Shown here: piece after piece, positions 33,624-41,773 of the stretch
Layout of the letters: each line of letters begins with the position of its first letter
Position numbering within the stretch: the first letter of the stretch is position 1
Assembly (NCBI GenBank): GCA_020851655.1
Contig: JADZCI010000046.1
Location: 1-41,773 of the forward strand
Reading direction: 5' to 3'
DNA: 41,773 nt
Source: Bryobacterales bacterium
GTDB lineage: Bacteria > Acidobacteriota > Terriglobia > Bryobacterales > Bryobacteraceae
Made by a program: the position numbers and the translations under genes
Notes under the pieces: model-generated
The model's database searches: none
What the model was told of the DNA's origin: nothing
What the model saw: only the letters and a program-made list of their open reading frames with translations

Positions 33624-34781
33624 CTATACCTTCGCCCACATTTGCGCGCGAGGATCGTGCGTATCCACCTGCGCCAGTTGCTTCAGCAATTCGCGCGTCC
33701 GCTCGTCCCGGACGTCGGGCGCTTCAATCACGATCTCGACAATCTGATCGCCGTGATACCCTTTGCGGGCATTGTAAACGCCCTTTTCACGCAAACGGAA
33801 TTTCTGGCCGTTCTGAGTTCCCTGCGGAATCTTCAACAACGCCTTGCCGTCCACTGTGGGAATTTCGATCCGCGCACCCAAGCCGGCTTCGGTCACCGTA
33901 ACCGGAACGCGGATCAGGATGTCGTCGCCCTCGCGGTTGAAGAACGGGTGAGCCTGCGTCCGGATGGTGATGTATAGATCGCCCGCGGAAGCGCCCAAGG
34001 TCCCCGCGTTCCCCTTGCCGGCCACGCGCAGCCGCGACCCGTTCTGAACGCCCGCCGGTATGCGGACTTCGACACTGTCGCTCTTCGGAACCCGCCCGTC
34101 TCCGCCGCAAGTGGGGCAGGCATTGCGAAGCCGCCCCGTCCCATTACACTTCGGACAAGGCAGCGAGAAGCGCATGGCGCCCATCATTTGATTTACTTGG
34201 CCCGAACCCTGGCACTGCGGACACGTCGTTGATCCGCCGCCGCCGCCCGCGCCGCTGCCGTGGCAGGTCGCACACGAGTCCATGCGTTCGATGCTGAGCC
34301 GGATCTGCGCACCTTTCATCGACTGCCAGAAGTCGATATCGAGCGCGTATTCGAGGTCGTTTCCACGCTCCGGCTCGACATCGGGACCTGGCTGGGCGCC
34401 GCGCCCCTTAAAGAACTGGCTAAAAATGTCGGAAAAGGCGCCGCCGAATCCCGCGCCCGCTGCTCCACCGGCGCCGCCGCCGCGCGTGAAGGCGTCGAAG
34501 TCGAAACCGCTGAAATTCGGACCTCCGCTCTGCTGACCCGCTCCAGCGAAGCCGCTCTCGGACCAGAACCCGTGCTGGTCGTAAAACTGCTTTTTCTTGG
34601 AGTCGCTCAGAACGTCGTAAGCTTCCTGGACGCGCTTGAACTGCTCCTCGGCCGCCTTATCTCCGGGGTTGAGGTCAGGGTGGTGCTTCCGCGCGAGCCG
34701 CCGGTAGGACCGCCGGATCTCGTCGGCCGATGCGCCGTGCTTGACGCCCAGAGTCTCGTAATAGTCTCGCCCCGCTGGCAT
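33624..34781 (-). CDS. dnaJ: chaperone protein DnaJ
   Basis: This encodes 385 residues from ATG 34781; a TTG five codons upstream is discounted. The J-domain (about 5-70) has [20 protein letters not shown] and the HPD motif in [13 protein letters not shown] glycine/phenylalanine-rich linker (about 80-125) follows. The zinc domain has the four CxxCxGxG repeats: [24 protein letters not shown] and CPTCGGDG. C-terminal peptide-binding domains follow ([40 protein letters not shown]). It is the co-chaperone that delivers substrates to DnaK and triggers ATP hydrolysis. It lies 61 bases after dnaK in the same direction, with a strong hairpin in the gap, and is followed four bases on by hspR. grpE is not between dnaK and dnaJ, where many genomes have it. 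Confidence 0.97.
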   Translation of the reverse strand: MPAGRDYYETLGVKHGASADEIRRSYRRLARKHHPDLNPGDKAAEEQFKRVQEAYDVLSDSKKKQFYDQHGFWSESGFAGAGQQSGGPNFSGFDFDAFTRGGGAGGAAGAGFGGAFSDIFSQFFKGRGAQPGPDVEPERGNDLEYALDIDFWQSMKGAQIRLSIERMDSCATCHGSGAGGGGGSTTCPQCQGSGQVNQMMGAMRFSLPCPKCNGTGRLRNACPTCGGDGRVPKSDSVEVRIPAGVQNGSRLRVAGKGNAGTLGASAGDLYITIRTQAHPFFNREGDDILIRVPVTVTEAGLGARIEIPTVDGKALLKIPQGTQNGQKFRLREKGVYNARKGYHGDQIVEIVIEAPDVRDERTRELLKQLAQVDTHDPRAQMWAKV

Positions 34782-34798
34782 GTTTTTCGCTCGCAAGG

Positions 34799-34822
34799 GG
34801 GGCGAGTGACCGCACCCGCCCC
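34799..34822 (-). other. hairpin in the dnaK-dnaJ gap
   Basis: On the minus strand GGGGCGGGTG (34822-34813) and CACTCGCCCC (34808-34799) pair over ten positions, nine Watson-Crick and one G-U, around a four-base loop. No U-tract follows in either direction, so it is not an intrinsic terminator. It lies 17 bases before the dnaJ start and could be a processing or stability element separating dnaK from dnaJ, or could influence dnaJ translation. Confidence 0.55.
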
Positions 34823-34842
34823 ATTATCTCAATAAAACAAAA

Positions 34843-36756
34843 TTACTTCTTTTTGTCGTCCACGTCCACAAACTCGGCATCCACCACGTCGTCCTTCTTG
34901 GCCTGCCCGCCGTTGCCCCCGGCGCCGCCGGACGGTGGCGGCTGCTGCTGCGAACCGGCTGCCTTATACATGGCCTCCGCCAGTTTGTGGCTGGCCTGCA
35001 GCAGGCGTTCCTGGGCCGACTTCATGGCCTCGACGCTCTCGCCTTCCAGCGCTTTCTTGCCGTCGGCGATCGCATCTTCAACCGCCTTGGCGTCGGACTC
35101 GCTGATCTTGGACCGGTGCTCCTTCAGAGTCTTCTCGGCGCTGTAGACCGCGTTGTCGAGGTGGTTCTTGACCTCCACCTGCTCGCGGCGCTTCTCGTCG
35201 TCAGCCTTATGGGAGTCGGCATCGCGCGCCATCTTTTCGACTTCGTCCTTGCTCAGGCCGGAAGAAGAGGTGATGGTGATCTTCTGTTCGTTGTTGGTCG
35301 CCCGGTCCTTGGCCACTACGTTGAGGATGCCGTTGGCGTCGATGTCAAAGGTGACCTCAACCTGCGGCACGCCGCGCGGGGCCGGAGGAATCCCGACCAA
35401 CTGGAAGACCCCCAGCAGGCGGTTGTCGCGCGCCATTCCACGCTCACCCTGGTAGACCTTGATCTCGACCGAGGTCTGGCTGTCGGCCGCTGTCGAGAAG
35501 ACTTCCGACTTGCGAGTCGGAATCGTCGTGTTGCGGTCGATCAGTTTGGTGAATACGCCGCCCAAGGTTTCAATACCGAGTGACAGCGGGGTCACATCGA
35601 GCAGCAGCACATCCTTGACTTCGCCGCCCAATACGCCGCCCTGCACCGCGGCGCCCACGGCCACCACCTCATCGGGGTTCACCGTCTTGTTGGGCTCCTT
35701 GCCGAAGAGTTCCTTGACGATCTGGTTGACCTTTGGGATACGAGTTGAACCACCTACCAGAACCACTTCGTCGATCTGCGACGCCGACACGCCGGCGTCG
35801 GTGAGCGCCTGTTTGCACGGGCCGACCGAACGCTGCAGAATGTCGTCCACCATCTGCTCGAAGCGGGCGCGGGTGAGTCTCTTCACCAGGTGCTTGGGGC
35901 CGGTCTGCGGATCGCCGTAAATAAAGGGCAGGTTGAGCTCGGTCTCCATGGCCGAAGACAGCTCAATCTTGGCCTTCTCGGCCGCCTCCTTCAACCGCTG
36001 CAACGCCATGCGGTCGCGCGACAGGTCGACGCCTTCTTCCTTCTTGAATTCGCCGATCAGCCAGTCCACCAGGCGCTGGTCAATGTTGTCGCCTCCAAGG
36101 TGTGTGTCGCCGTTGGTGGACTTGACCTCAACGACACCGTCACCGACTTCAAGGATGGAAATATCGAATGTGCCGCCGCCGAAATCGTATACGGCAATCC
36201 GCTCTTCCTTCTTCTTGTCCAGGCCATAGGCGAGAGCAGCCGCGGTCGGCTCGTTGATGATGCGCTTGACCTCCAATCCGGCAATCTGGCCGGCATCTTT
36301 GGTCGCCTGGCGCTGCGCATCGTTGAAATAAGCGGGAACCGTAATGACCGCGGCAGTCACCTTCTCACCCAGATAGGCTTCGGCGGCTTCCTTGAGCTTG
36401 CCCAGGATCATGGCGGAGACTTCCGGGGGCGCCTGCTTGGCGCCGTGCGCCTCAACCCGGGCGTCACCCTGATCCCCACGGGCCACGCGGTAGGGCACCA
36501 GCTTCATCTCTTCACTGACTTCCTCGAAGCGCCGTCCCATGAAGCGCTTAATCGAGTAGATGGTATTCTCAGGGTTGGTTACGGCCTGACGCTTGGCCAC
36601 CTGGCCAACCAACCGCTCGCCCGCTTTGGTGAAGGCGACGACAGATGGAGTGGTTCTGCCACCTTCCTGATTCGGAATGACAACGGGCTGACCGCCTTCC
36701 ATGACGGCAACCACGGAATTGGTGGTGCCGAGGTCGATACCGATGATTTTGCTCAT
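34843..36756 (-). CDS. dnaK: chaperone protein DnaK (Hsp70)
   Basis: This encodes 637 residues from ATG 36756, the start of [20 protein letters not shown]. The frame continues upstream but without homology. AAAGGA lies ten bases before the ATG. Hsp70 signatures are all present: [44 protein letters not shown], the linker [19 protein letters not shown], then the substrate domain and a lid ending in a Q/P/G-rich stretch and the acidic tail [14 protein letters not shown]. It is the ATP-driven folding chaperone. It heads a leftward operon dnaK-dnaJ-hspR, and its promoter lies inside the 5' end of the divergent modA-like gene. HspR, downstream, may use DnaK as corepressor. Confidence 0.98.
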   Translation of the reverse strand: MSKIIGIDLGTTNSVVAVMEGGQPVVIPNQEGGRTTPSVVAFTKAGERLVGQVAKRQAVTNPENTIYSIKRFMGRRFEEVSEEMKLVPYRVARGDQGDARVEAHGAKQAPPEVSAMILGKLKEAAEAYLGEKVTAAVITVPAYFNDAQRQATKDAGQIAGLEVKRIINEPTAAALAYGLDKKKEERIAVYDFGGGTFDISILEVGDGVVEVKSTNGDTHLGGDNIDQRLVDWLIGEFKKEEGVDLSRDRMALQRLKEAAEKAKIELSSAMETELNLPFIYGDPQTGPKHLVKRLTRARFEQMVDDILQRSVGPCKQALTDAGVSASQIDEVVLVGGSTRIPKVNQIVKELFGKEPNKTVNPDEVVAVGAAVQGGVLGGEVKDVLLLDVTPLSLGIETLGGVFTKLIDRNTTIPTRKSEVFSTAADSQTSVEIKVYQGERGMARDNRLLGVFQLVGIPPAPRGVPQVEVTFDIDANGILNVVAKDRATNNEQKITITSSSGLSKDEVEKMARDADSHKADDEKRREQVEVKNHLDNAVYSAEKTLKEHRSKISESDAKAVEDAIADGKKALEGESVEAMKSAQERLLQASHKLAEAMYKAAGSQQQPPPSGGAGGNGGQAKKDDVVDAEFVDVDDKKK

Positions 36757-36805
36757 GAATCGTAGTTCCTTTAACTCTCGGCGCTGGGCGGTAGGCCGCC
36801 GTCTT

Positions 36806-37543
36806 ATGCGCCTAGTCTTATTATGCAAACTTAGTGTGTTCTTGTCAACTTTTGGTTGCGTAACTTGCGCTCAGCCTCTGCTGGTCGCCGCCGCTTCCGA
36901 CCTTGCTCCCCTAGCCTTCAGCCTCACCGATGGCTTCCTCAAAGCCTCAGGCCATTCCCTACGCTTCTCCTTTGGTTCCAGCGGGTTGCTGGCAGAGCAA
37001 ATCCGGAATGGCGCCCCTTTCGATGTCTATCTCTCGGCGAATCAACAGCTTGTGTCTGAATTGGCAGAATCCGGCCAGATCCGTAAGGATTCCGTGAAGA
37101 CTTACGCTATCGGCCGGATCGGACTGTGGTCCGCATCAGGCAAGGTGACTCGCCTTGAAGACCTTGCGCGGGCCGATCTCCGGCACATTGCCATTCCGAA
37201 TCCTCGCCATGCGCCCTACGGTGTTGCGGCTGAAGAAGTTTTGCGGCGGGCAGGGCTGATGGACCAGGTTCGGCCAAAGCTGGTTTACGGAGAAAACGTC
37301 CGGCAGGCGCTCGAGTTCGCGCAAAGCGGCAACGCCGACGCGGTCCTCACCGCCTGGACGCTCCTCTATGACCGGGGCGGCATCCTCATCCCGGAACGCC
37401 TTCACAATCCTGTGCGGCAAGCCGGCGGGGTGACGTCGTCGTCCAAACAAGCCGCCGCGGCCGAGCAGTTCTTGAGGTATCTCACCTCCGCCGCCGGCCA
37501 AGCTGTTCTGATGAAGTTCGGCTTTTCCTCGCCCTCGCGTTAA
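36806..37543 (+). CDS. ModA-like molybdate/oxyanion-binding protein
   Basis: This encodes 245 residues from ATG 36806, which gives a signal peptide ([17 protein letters not shown], cleavage near CAQ). The mature start [20 protein letters not shown] and the segment [20 protein letters not shown] are the ModA signature for oxyanion binding (Ser and Tyr ligands). [32 protein letters not shown] and [13 protein letters not shown] follow in the usual order. It should be the periplasmic binding component of a molybdate or tungstate ABC importer. No modB or modC is adjacent: the next gene is a convergent permease of another class, and the lone ATPase at 30363 is 6 kb away. Its 5' end overlaps the dnaK promoter, so it is divergently arranged with dnaK, 49 bases between start codons. 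Confidence 0.9.
   Translation: MRLVLLCKLSVFLSTFGCVTCAQPLLVAAASDLAPLAFSLTDGFLKASGHSLRFSFGSSGLLAEQIRNGAPFDVYLSANQQLVSELAESGQIRKDSVKTYAIGRIGLWSASGKVTRLEDLARADLRHIAIPNPRHAPYGVAAEEVLRRAGLMDQVRPKLVYGENVRQALEFAQSGNADAVLTAWTLLYDRGGILIPERLHNPVRQAGGVTSSSKQAAAAEQFLRYLTSAAGQAVLMKFGFSSPSR
36820..36848 (-). promoter_or_regulatory. sigma70-type promoter of dnaK
   Basis: On the minus strand TTGACA (36843-36848) is a perfect -35, followed after 17 bases by CATAAT (36820-36825), five of six -10 matches. Transcription would begin near 36812, giving a leader of about 55 bases. This is the strongest promoter in the window. It lies within the coding sequence for the signal peptide of the divergent modA-like gene. 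Confidence 0.75.
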
Positions 37544-37546
37544 GCG

Positions 37547-39940
37547 CTATTCAGTCCGGAGAGCCGTCGCCGGATCGACCCGGGCGGAGCGTAGCGCTGG
37601 AAACACCGCGGCGGCGGCGGCGACGAGGCCGAGAACTGCGAAGGCGCTCAAGTAGGCAACCGGATCATTCGGAGAGATTTCGGCCAGCATGGCGCCGAGT
37701 GACTGCTGAGCGGCCCAAGCCAAACCGGCCCCGGCGGCAAAGCCGGCCAAGGTATAGCGCCCGGCCCGGCTCAGGCTCTGGCGGAGGATGTCCGGACGGG
37801 TGGCGCCCAAGGCGAGGCGCAAACCGAATTCGGCGCGGCGTTGCCCGGCAAGAAAGGACAGAACCCCATAAATGCCGACAGCGGCCAGAATCAGCGCCAG
37901 CGAGGCGAACAGCGTCAGAAGCCAGGTTCGGAACCGGGGTAGGGCGACCGAGGCGTCGGTAGAGCGGCGCAAGGTGGTCGTCTTGACCGCGATTTCGGGG
38001 CTGAAGTGGCGGACTGCCGCCGTGGCGGTCAGGGCGAGCGACTCGGGCGGCATCCCGGTCCGCAACACAATCTGCAGTTCGTTGGCGTGGTAGGGGTGCT
38101 GTTGGAACGGCATGTAGAGAACCGGTCCGGGCCTGGAGGACGGCGTTTGGCGGACGTCACCCACCACACCCACGATCGTCATCCAGTTGGGCGAATCCAG
38201 CCCGCACATGAGCCGCTTGCCGATGGGATCCTGGCCTGCGAACGACTGGCGAGCCAGCGACTCGCTGATGACGGCCACAAACGGGCGGTCATACACGTCT
38301 GTAGCCTGAAAATCACGTCCTCGCAAAATGGGAATTCCCAGCGTTGTGAAGTAGCCCGGACTGGCCAAGTTGAAGTCCGCATTCGGCAGATTGGAAAACG
38401 TCTTCATGTCGTGCCGGCCTTCGACCACGTAGCCGCCGTTGGATCCGTATTGTCCGGTGGGCAGACCCATGACCGCGGCCGAGGATTCGACTCCTGGAAT
38501 AGCCGCCAGCAGCGGAAGGAGCTGCTCGAATTGCCGGATGGCCCTGTGGTACTCGGGATCCGTGTTGGCCGGGACGTTGGCATACATGACCAACACCCCA
38601 TCGCCGCGGTAGCCGTTGTTGATGGCAGCCAAGCGTTGGAAACTGCGCAAGAACAAACCCGCGCTCACCGCCAGGACGAAAGCCAGCGCGACTTCGGTGG
38701 CAATCAAGGCGTGGCGGGAAGCGCCGCCGCCGGCGATCCCGCGTGTGCCTCCCTGCTTCAGCGAATCGCTCACATCGATCCGGGAGGCATGCCAGGCGGG
38801 CGCCAAACCCGAGATCAGGCTTGCCAGCACGGCGACCGCCCCTGTGAATCCCAACACCGCCAGATCCAGGCGAACGGCTGCCAGGCGCGGCACGTCGGCT
38901 GGGGCGAGCGCCACCAGAAGGCGCAAACCCGTCTCGGCAAGCAATACCGCGGCCAAGGCGGCCAGTCCAGCCAGGATCAGGCTCTCCAACAGCACTTCGC
39001 GAACAATGCGGCCGCGTCCGGCGCCTAACGCAACCCGAACGGCATATTCGCGAACCCGGCCCGACGTGCGCGTCGCCAGCAGGTGCGCGACATTGGCGCA
39101 GGCGATCAGAAGAATCAACCCCACGGCCGCCATCAGCATGTACAACGTCGAACCGGAACGAGCTACGAGGCTGTCCTTGAGCGGCGTTGCCGCAAAGCTC
39201 TTCTTGGCGTTGTCGCCGGGAAATTCATGCGCCAGAGCGTCGCCGAGCGACGACAATTCGGAATTCACACGCACCCAGGTGGCGCCGGGGCGAAGCTTTG
39301 CCACGACGCGGTAGTTGTGCGCCGTGCGGGACGTGGTCTCGGTCGAGGCGTCGGCCGGAACCCAAATGTCACCGTTGAGGGGATAACAGGATTCTTTGGG
39401 CAACACTCCGACGACGGTGTAGGCGCGCTTCTGAAACCGGATGGTCTGGCCGGTGGCGCCAGCGGTGGAACCAAAGTGCCGGATCGCAAATGGTTCGCCA
39501 ATCACCGCCGTGTCCGGCGCGGCGTGGGAATCTTCGGCTGTCAAGAGCCGCCCGGCGAGCGGCGCCGCGGTGAAGATCTGAAAGTAGGCGCGGCTCACCA
39601 TGTAGACGCTGCCGAACTCGGAAACGTCGCCGGCTTGGACACCGGCTTCCCCCCCGAACCAATAGGCAGCCGCCTCCAGCCCTTCGATGCGCCTCTCGAT
39701 GTCGTGGAAATCGGGTCCGGAAACCGTCCCGAGTCGGCCCGACTCTACCCAGCGCGTGTTGACCGCCGCCAGACGTCCCGCGCCGGGAAAGGCCAGGGGC
39801 TCCAGGACCACGAACTTCAACACGCTGAAAATAGCGGTATTGACGCCGATTCCCAGCGCCAGAGTCAGGACCGCGACGGCGGTAAAGCCCGGACTCTTGA
39901 CCAAACGGCGGACAGCCAGAAAGAAGCCGTGGCCCAGCAT
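37547..39940 (-). CDS. MacB/FtsX-like duplicated ABC permease (ADOP type)
   Basis: This encodes 797 residues made of two similar halves. Each half has an entry helix (about 18-42; again near 418-440), a large periplasmic MacB_PCD domain (with VVGVLPKESCYPLNGDIWVP in the first and TIVGVVGDVRQTPSSRPGPV in the second) and three C-terminal transmembrane helices of the FtsX type (first set about 267-390; second about 680-790, with FGLRLALGATRPDILR). Such duplicated permeases are very numerous in Acidobacteriota. Many carry an extra cytoplasmic N-terminal stretch before the first helix; this one starts directly at MLGHGFFLAVRRLVKSPGF. The family works mechanically across the membrane, but the substrate is unknown. 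No MacB-type ATPase is adjacent. GAGGA is within a few bases of the ATG. It lies 51 bases after xerC in the same orientation. Confidence 0.93.
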   Translation of the reverse strand: MLGHGFFLAVRRLVKSPGFTAVAVLTLALGIGVNTAIFSVLKFVVLEPLAFPGAGRLAAVNTRWVESGRLGTVSGPDFHDIERRIEGLEAAAYWFGGEAGVQAGDVSEFGSVYMVSRAYFQIFTAAPLAGRLLTAEDSHAAPDTAVIGEPFAIRHFGSTAGATGQTIRFQKRAYTVVGVLPKESCYPLNGDIWVPADASTETTSRTAHNYRVVAKLRPGATWVRVNSELSSLGDALAHEFPGDNAKKSFAATPLKDSLVARSGSTLYMLMAAVGLILLIACANVAHLLATRTSGRVREYAVRVALGAGRGRIVREVLLESLILAGLAALAAVLLAETGLRLLVALAPADVPRLAAVRLDLAVLGFTGAVAVLASLISGLAPAWHASRIDVSDSLKQGGTRGIAGGGASRHALIATEVALAFVLAVSAGLFLRSFQRLAAINNGYRGDGVLVMYANVPANTDPEYHRAIRQFEQLLPLLAAIPGVESSAAVMGLPTGQYGSNGGYVVEGRHDMKTFSNLPNADFNLASPGYFTTLGIPILRGRDFQATDVYDRPFVAVISESLARQSFAGQDPIGKRLMCGLDSPNWMTIVGVVGDVRQTPSSRPGPVLYMPFQQHPYHANELQIVLRTGMPPESLALTATAAVRHFSPEIAVKTTTLRRSTDASVALPRFRTWLLTLFASLALILAAVGIYGVLSFLAGQRRAEFGLRLALGATRPDILRQSLSRAGRYTLAGFAAGAGLAWAAQQSLGAMLAEISPNDPVAYLSAFAVLGLVAAAAAVFPALRSARVDPATALRTE

Positions 39941-39991
39941 AGTCCTCAGTGTCCTATACGAGATAGGGCGGCACGGTGTTCCGCGGCCACG

Positions 39992-40894
39992 TCAGCTCTT
40001 AGCGCGTGGATGAGCGCTGTCGTACACGCGCAACAGGTCGGTCAATGAGAGCTGCGTATACTTCTGTGTGGTTGACAGGCTGGCGTGGCCGAGAAGTTCC
40101 TGAATGGCGCGCAAATCGGCGCCCGCGGTGAGCAGGTGCGTGGCGTAGGCGTGCCGCAGGGTATGCGGGTGCAGGCTGGAATCTCCGGCCAGCGCGATGG
40201 AATAGAGCTTGATGATGCCTCGCGCGCCCCGGTCGGTCAGCCTTCCGCCCCGGTGGTTCAGGAAGACTGCGTTTTCGCGGGGTTGCGGCTTGCGGTCTTC
40301 CAGATATCGCGCCAACGCGTTGCGAGCCTTTCCCGGTAACGGCACCTGGCGTTCCTTCTTGCGTTTACCTCGAACCCTCACCCAGCCTTCTGTCCAATCG
40401 AAATCGTCGAGATCGAGCCCAACCATCTCGCTGATGCGCAGACCGCAGCCGTACAACATTTCGAAGAGCGCCAGGTCGCGCGTGGGAAACGGCCGTTCCA
40501 GTTCCCCCCGCCCGATCGAGTCGATCAGCGAGTTGGTCTGCTCCTCGCTGGGTACGTGCGGAAGCATTTTGGGCAGCTTGGGTGTCGTGAGCAGGCTGGC
40601 GTGATTGATACTGGCCGCCCCGCGCCGCACCAGGAATTCAAAAAACGACCGCAGCGCCGACAGCTTGCGGCGGATGGTAGGCTTGCTGAGCCGCTCCTGG
40701 TGCAAAGCGGCCAGCCATTCCCGCAGCGTGAGTTGATCGAAGTCCGCGACGTCCGGCGGAGTCAGTCCGCCCCGCGAAAAATACTCGGCAAACTGAGCCA
40801 GGTCCGCTGAATAGCTCCGGAGCGTGTGCGCCGAGGCGTTCTGCAGCCGCAGCGACTCGACATATTCACGGATCCAGCCGGCCAGGTCAGACAT
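39992..40894 (-). CDS. xerC: tyrosine recombinase XerC
   Basis: This encodes 300 residues from ATG 40894, giving the usual XerC length (298 in E. coli). The N-terminal core-binding domain is at about 5-90 (NASAHTLRSYSADLAQFAEY). Catalytic residues are all visible: R153 (GCGLRISEM), K177 (RGKRKKERQVPL), H244 and R247 (HPHTLRHAYATHLL), H270 (LLGHASLSTTQKY) and the nucleophile Y279. Their positions are four or five above those of E. coli XerC. It would resolve chromosome dimers at dif with XerD. The start overlaps the upstream trmFO end by eight bases, so the two are cotranscribed. No mobile element surrounds it, which argues against a phage or integron integrase. Confidence 0.95.
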   Translation of the reverse strand: MSDLAGWIREYVESLRLQNASAHTLRSYSADLAQFAEYFSRGGLTPPDVADFDQLTLREWLAALHQERLSKPTIRRKLSALRSFFEFLVRRGAASINHASLLTTPKLPKMLPHVPSEEQTNSLIDSIGRGELERPFPTRDLALFEMLYGCGLRISEMVGLDLDDFDWTEGWVRVRGKRKKERQVPLPGKARNALARYLEDRKPQPRENAVFLNHRGGRLTDRGARGIIKLYSIALAGDSSLHPHTLRHAYATHLLTAGADLRAIQELLGHASLSTTQKYTQLSLTDLLRVYDSAHPRAKS

Positions 40895-41773
40895 GGGCGC
40901 CCAGGAACTGGTCCAATGCGGAAGCAGCACGGCGGCAGATTTCGGCATGGCGTTCCTTCCGGTCCCGCTTCAGACGCTGTGCCGCCGCACCGTCGAGCGG
41001 GGGCAGCAGATCAAAGGCGATGTTGGCGGGTTGGTAGCGCTTCGGATCGGCCGAGGCGACGTAGTGGCAGAGCGATCCCAGCGCCGTTTCCCGGGGGAAG
41101 GCGGCGGGGGATTCGGTCACCGCAAACCGTCCGGCCGCCAGTCCTGTGGCGATGGACTCGACGTAGCCTTCCACGCCGCAGATCTGCCCGGCAAAAAAGA
41201 TGCGTGGATCGGACTTGAGTTGCAAGGTATGGGTAAGCAGTTCCGGACCGTTGATGTAGGTGTTCCGGTGCATTTGGCCATAACGCAGGAACTCGGCGTT
41301 CTCCAGACCGGGAATCAGGCGCAGCACCCGTTTCTGTTCGCCGAACTTCATGTGATTCTGAAATCCGACCAGGTTATAGCTGTCGGCGCGCACCGTCTCC
41401 TGCCGCAACTGCACCACGGCGTAGGGGCGCTTTCCGGTGCGCGGGTCGGTGAGCCCGACCGGCTTCATCGGTCCGAAACGCAGAGTTTCCGGCCCCCGGC
41501 GCGCCAACTCTTCGATGGGCAGGCAGGCTTCAAAGAACGGGATCTGACCGAGGTGAATGGCTTCATCGCCGGCGATATGCGCTTCCGCGCTGACAGCGGA
41601 AAGGAGGGCGTCCAGAAAGCGGCCGTATTCCTCGCGCGTGAACGGGCAGTTCAGGTAATCGTCGCCGCCGTCGAGCGATTTGCCGTAGCGCGACGCGGCG
41701 AACACCTTGCTCCGGTCGATAGTGGAGGCGTCGACAATTGGGCTGATGCTGTCGTAGAAGTACAGCCGGCTGC
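40887..41773 (-). CDS. trmFO: tRNA (uracil-5-)-methyltransferase TrmFO (partial)
   Basis: The frame runs from beyond the right edge to TGA at 40887 and gives about 295 C-terminal residues of the folate- and FAD-dependent enzyme that makes m5U54 in the T-loop of tRNA. Diagnostic words are LYFYDSISPIVDASTIDRSK at the edge, DYLNCPFTREEYGRF (with the Cys equivalent to the catalytic Cys226 of B. subtilis TrmFO), GPMKPVGLTDPRTGKRPYA, LVGFQNHMKFGEQKRV and IFFAGQICGVEGYVESIATG, which closes the FAD site. The N-terminal FAD-binding GxGxxG lies outside the window. The stop overlaps the xerC start by eight bases. The trmFO-xerC pairing is common in several bacterial phyla. Confidence 0.96.
   Translation of the reverse strand, partial: SRLYFYDSISPIVDASTIDRSKVFAASRYGKSLDGGDDYLNCPFTREEYGRFLDALLSAVSAEAHIAGDEAIHLGQIPFFEACLPIEELARRGPETLRFGPMKPVGLTDPRTGKRPYAVVQLRQETVRADSYNLVGFQNHMKFGEQKRVLRLIPGLENAEFLRYGQMHRNTYINGPELLTHTLQLKSDPRIFFAGQICGVEGYVESIATGLAAGRFAVTESPAAFPRETALGSLCHYVASADPKRYQPANIAFDLLPPLDGAAAQRLKRDRKERHAEICRRAASALDQFLGAHV

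Noticed and set aside
35890..36765. A 291-codon plus-strand frame opposite dnaK
   Set aside because: dnaK is certain, and the antisense translation is a known kind of false gene prediction over dnaK.
36829..36849. A HAIR-like site (CTTGAGT-N7-ACTCAAG) before dnaK
   Set aside because: The best window matches only 8 of 14 conserved positions and has poor symmetry, so it is not called as an operator.
39992..40894. A phage or integron integrase marking a mobile element
   Set aside because: Length, residue positions and the trmFO overlap fit chromosomal XerC, and no att sites, tRNA or phage genes are nearby.

Overview
The window looks like chromosomal DNA of an Acidobacteriota bacterium, probably of the Solibacter/Bryobacter type. 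This is inferred from gene content, not from a marker gene. The GC content is high (roughly 60-65 % by eye). The set includes an Oar-like TonB-dependent receptor with a carboxypeptidase-regulatory domain, paired sulfatases, DUF1501, a GH172/DUF2961 protein, Tat-exported Gfo/Idh oxidoreductases, a PEP-CTERM protein, a duplicated MacB-like permease (ADOP type) and a dnaK-dnaJ-hspR locus. I saw no phage, IS element, tRNA, rRNA or CRISPR. Coding density is very high: no gene-free stretch exceeds 300 bases, and the longest (about 170 bases at 5516-5683 and about 155 at 24575-24729) show little beyond weak promoter-like words.

Layout. 1-1580 (leftward): the start of an ABC exporter and a sialidase-like propeller. 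1700-6337 (rightward): a 1271-residue multi-pass membrane sensor-like protein followed by a LuxR-type regulator whose receiver domain has lost its phosphorylation residues. 6339-14618: a carbohydrate island with two sulfatases (leftward), a divergent two-promoter region, then a DeoR regulator, a TonB-dependent receptor and a GH172-type hydrolase (rightward). 14627-19524 (leftward): a Gfo/Idh oxidoreductase, a PEP-CTERM protein, and an operon of galactonate-dehydratase-like enzyme, glutaryl-CoA-dehydrogenase-like enzyme and CusF-like lipoprotein. 19583-23243 (rightward): a TPR/outer-membrane-barrel protein overlapping a secreted TIM-barrel protein, an arrangement reminiscent of exopolysaccharide export modules. 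23240-30350: HlyD adaptor, DUF1501, amidohydrolase, gatB and a five-bladed propeller hydrolase. 30363-36756 (leftward): dnaK, dnaJ, hspR, a secreted alpha/beta hydrolase and an ABC ATPase, possibly one transcript. 36806-41773: modA-like binding protein, ADOP permease, xerC and the 3' part of trmFO.

How the genes fit together. The clearest functional unit is 6339-14618. A DeoR regulator sits beside back-to-back promoters and probably controls uptake (TonB receptor) and breakdown (two sulfatases, GH172-type hydrolase) of a sulfated glycan or glycoside. The chaperone genes form a second unit with their own repressor. The most unusual candidates are the Cache-type membrane protein with its pseudo-receiver LuxR partner, the TPR-barrel/TIM-barrel pair, and a perfect 10-bp inverted repeat whose loop holds the start codon of the acyl-CoA dehydrogenase.
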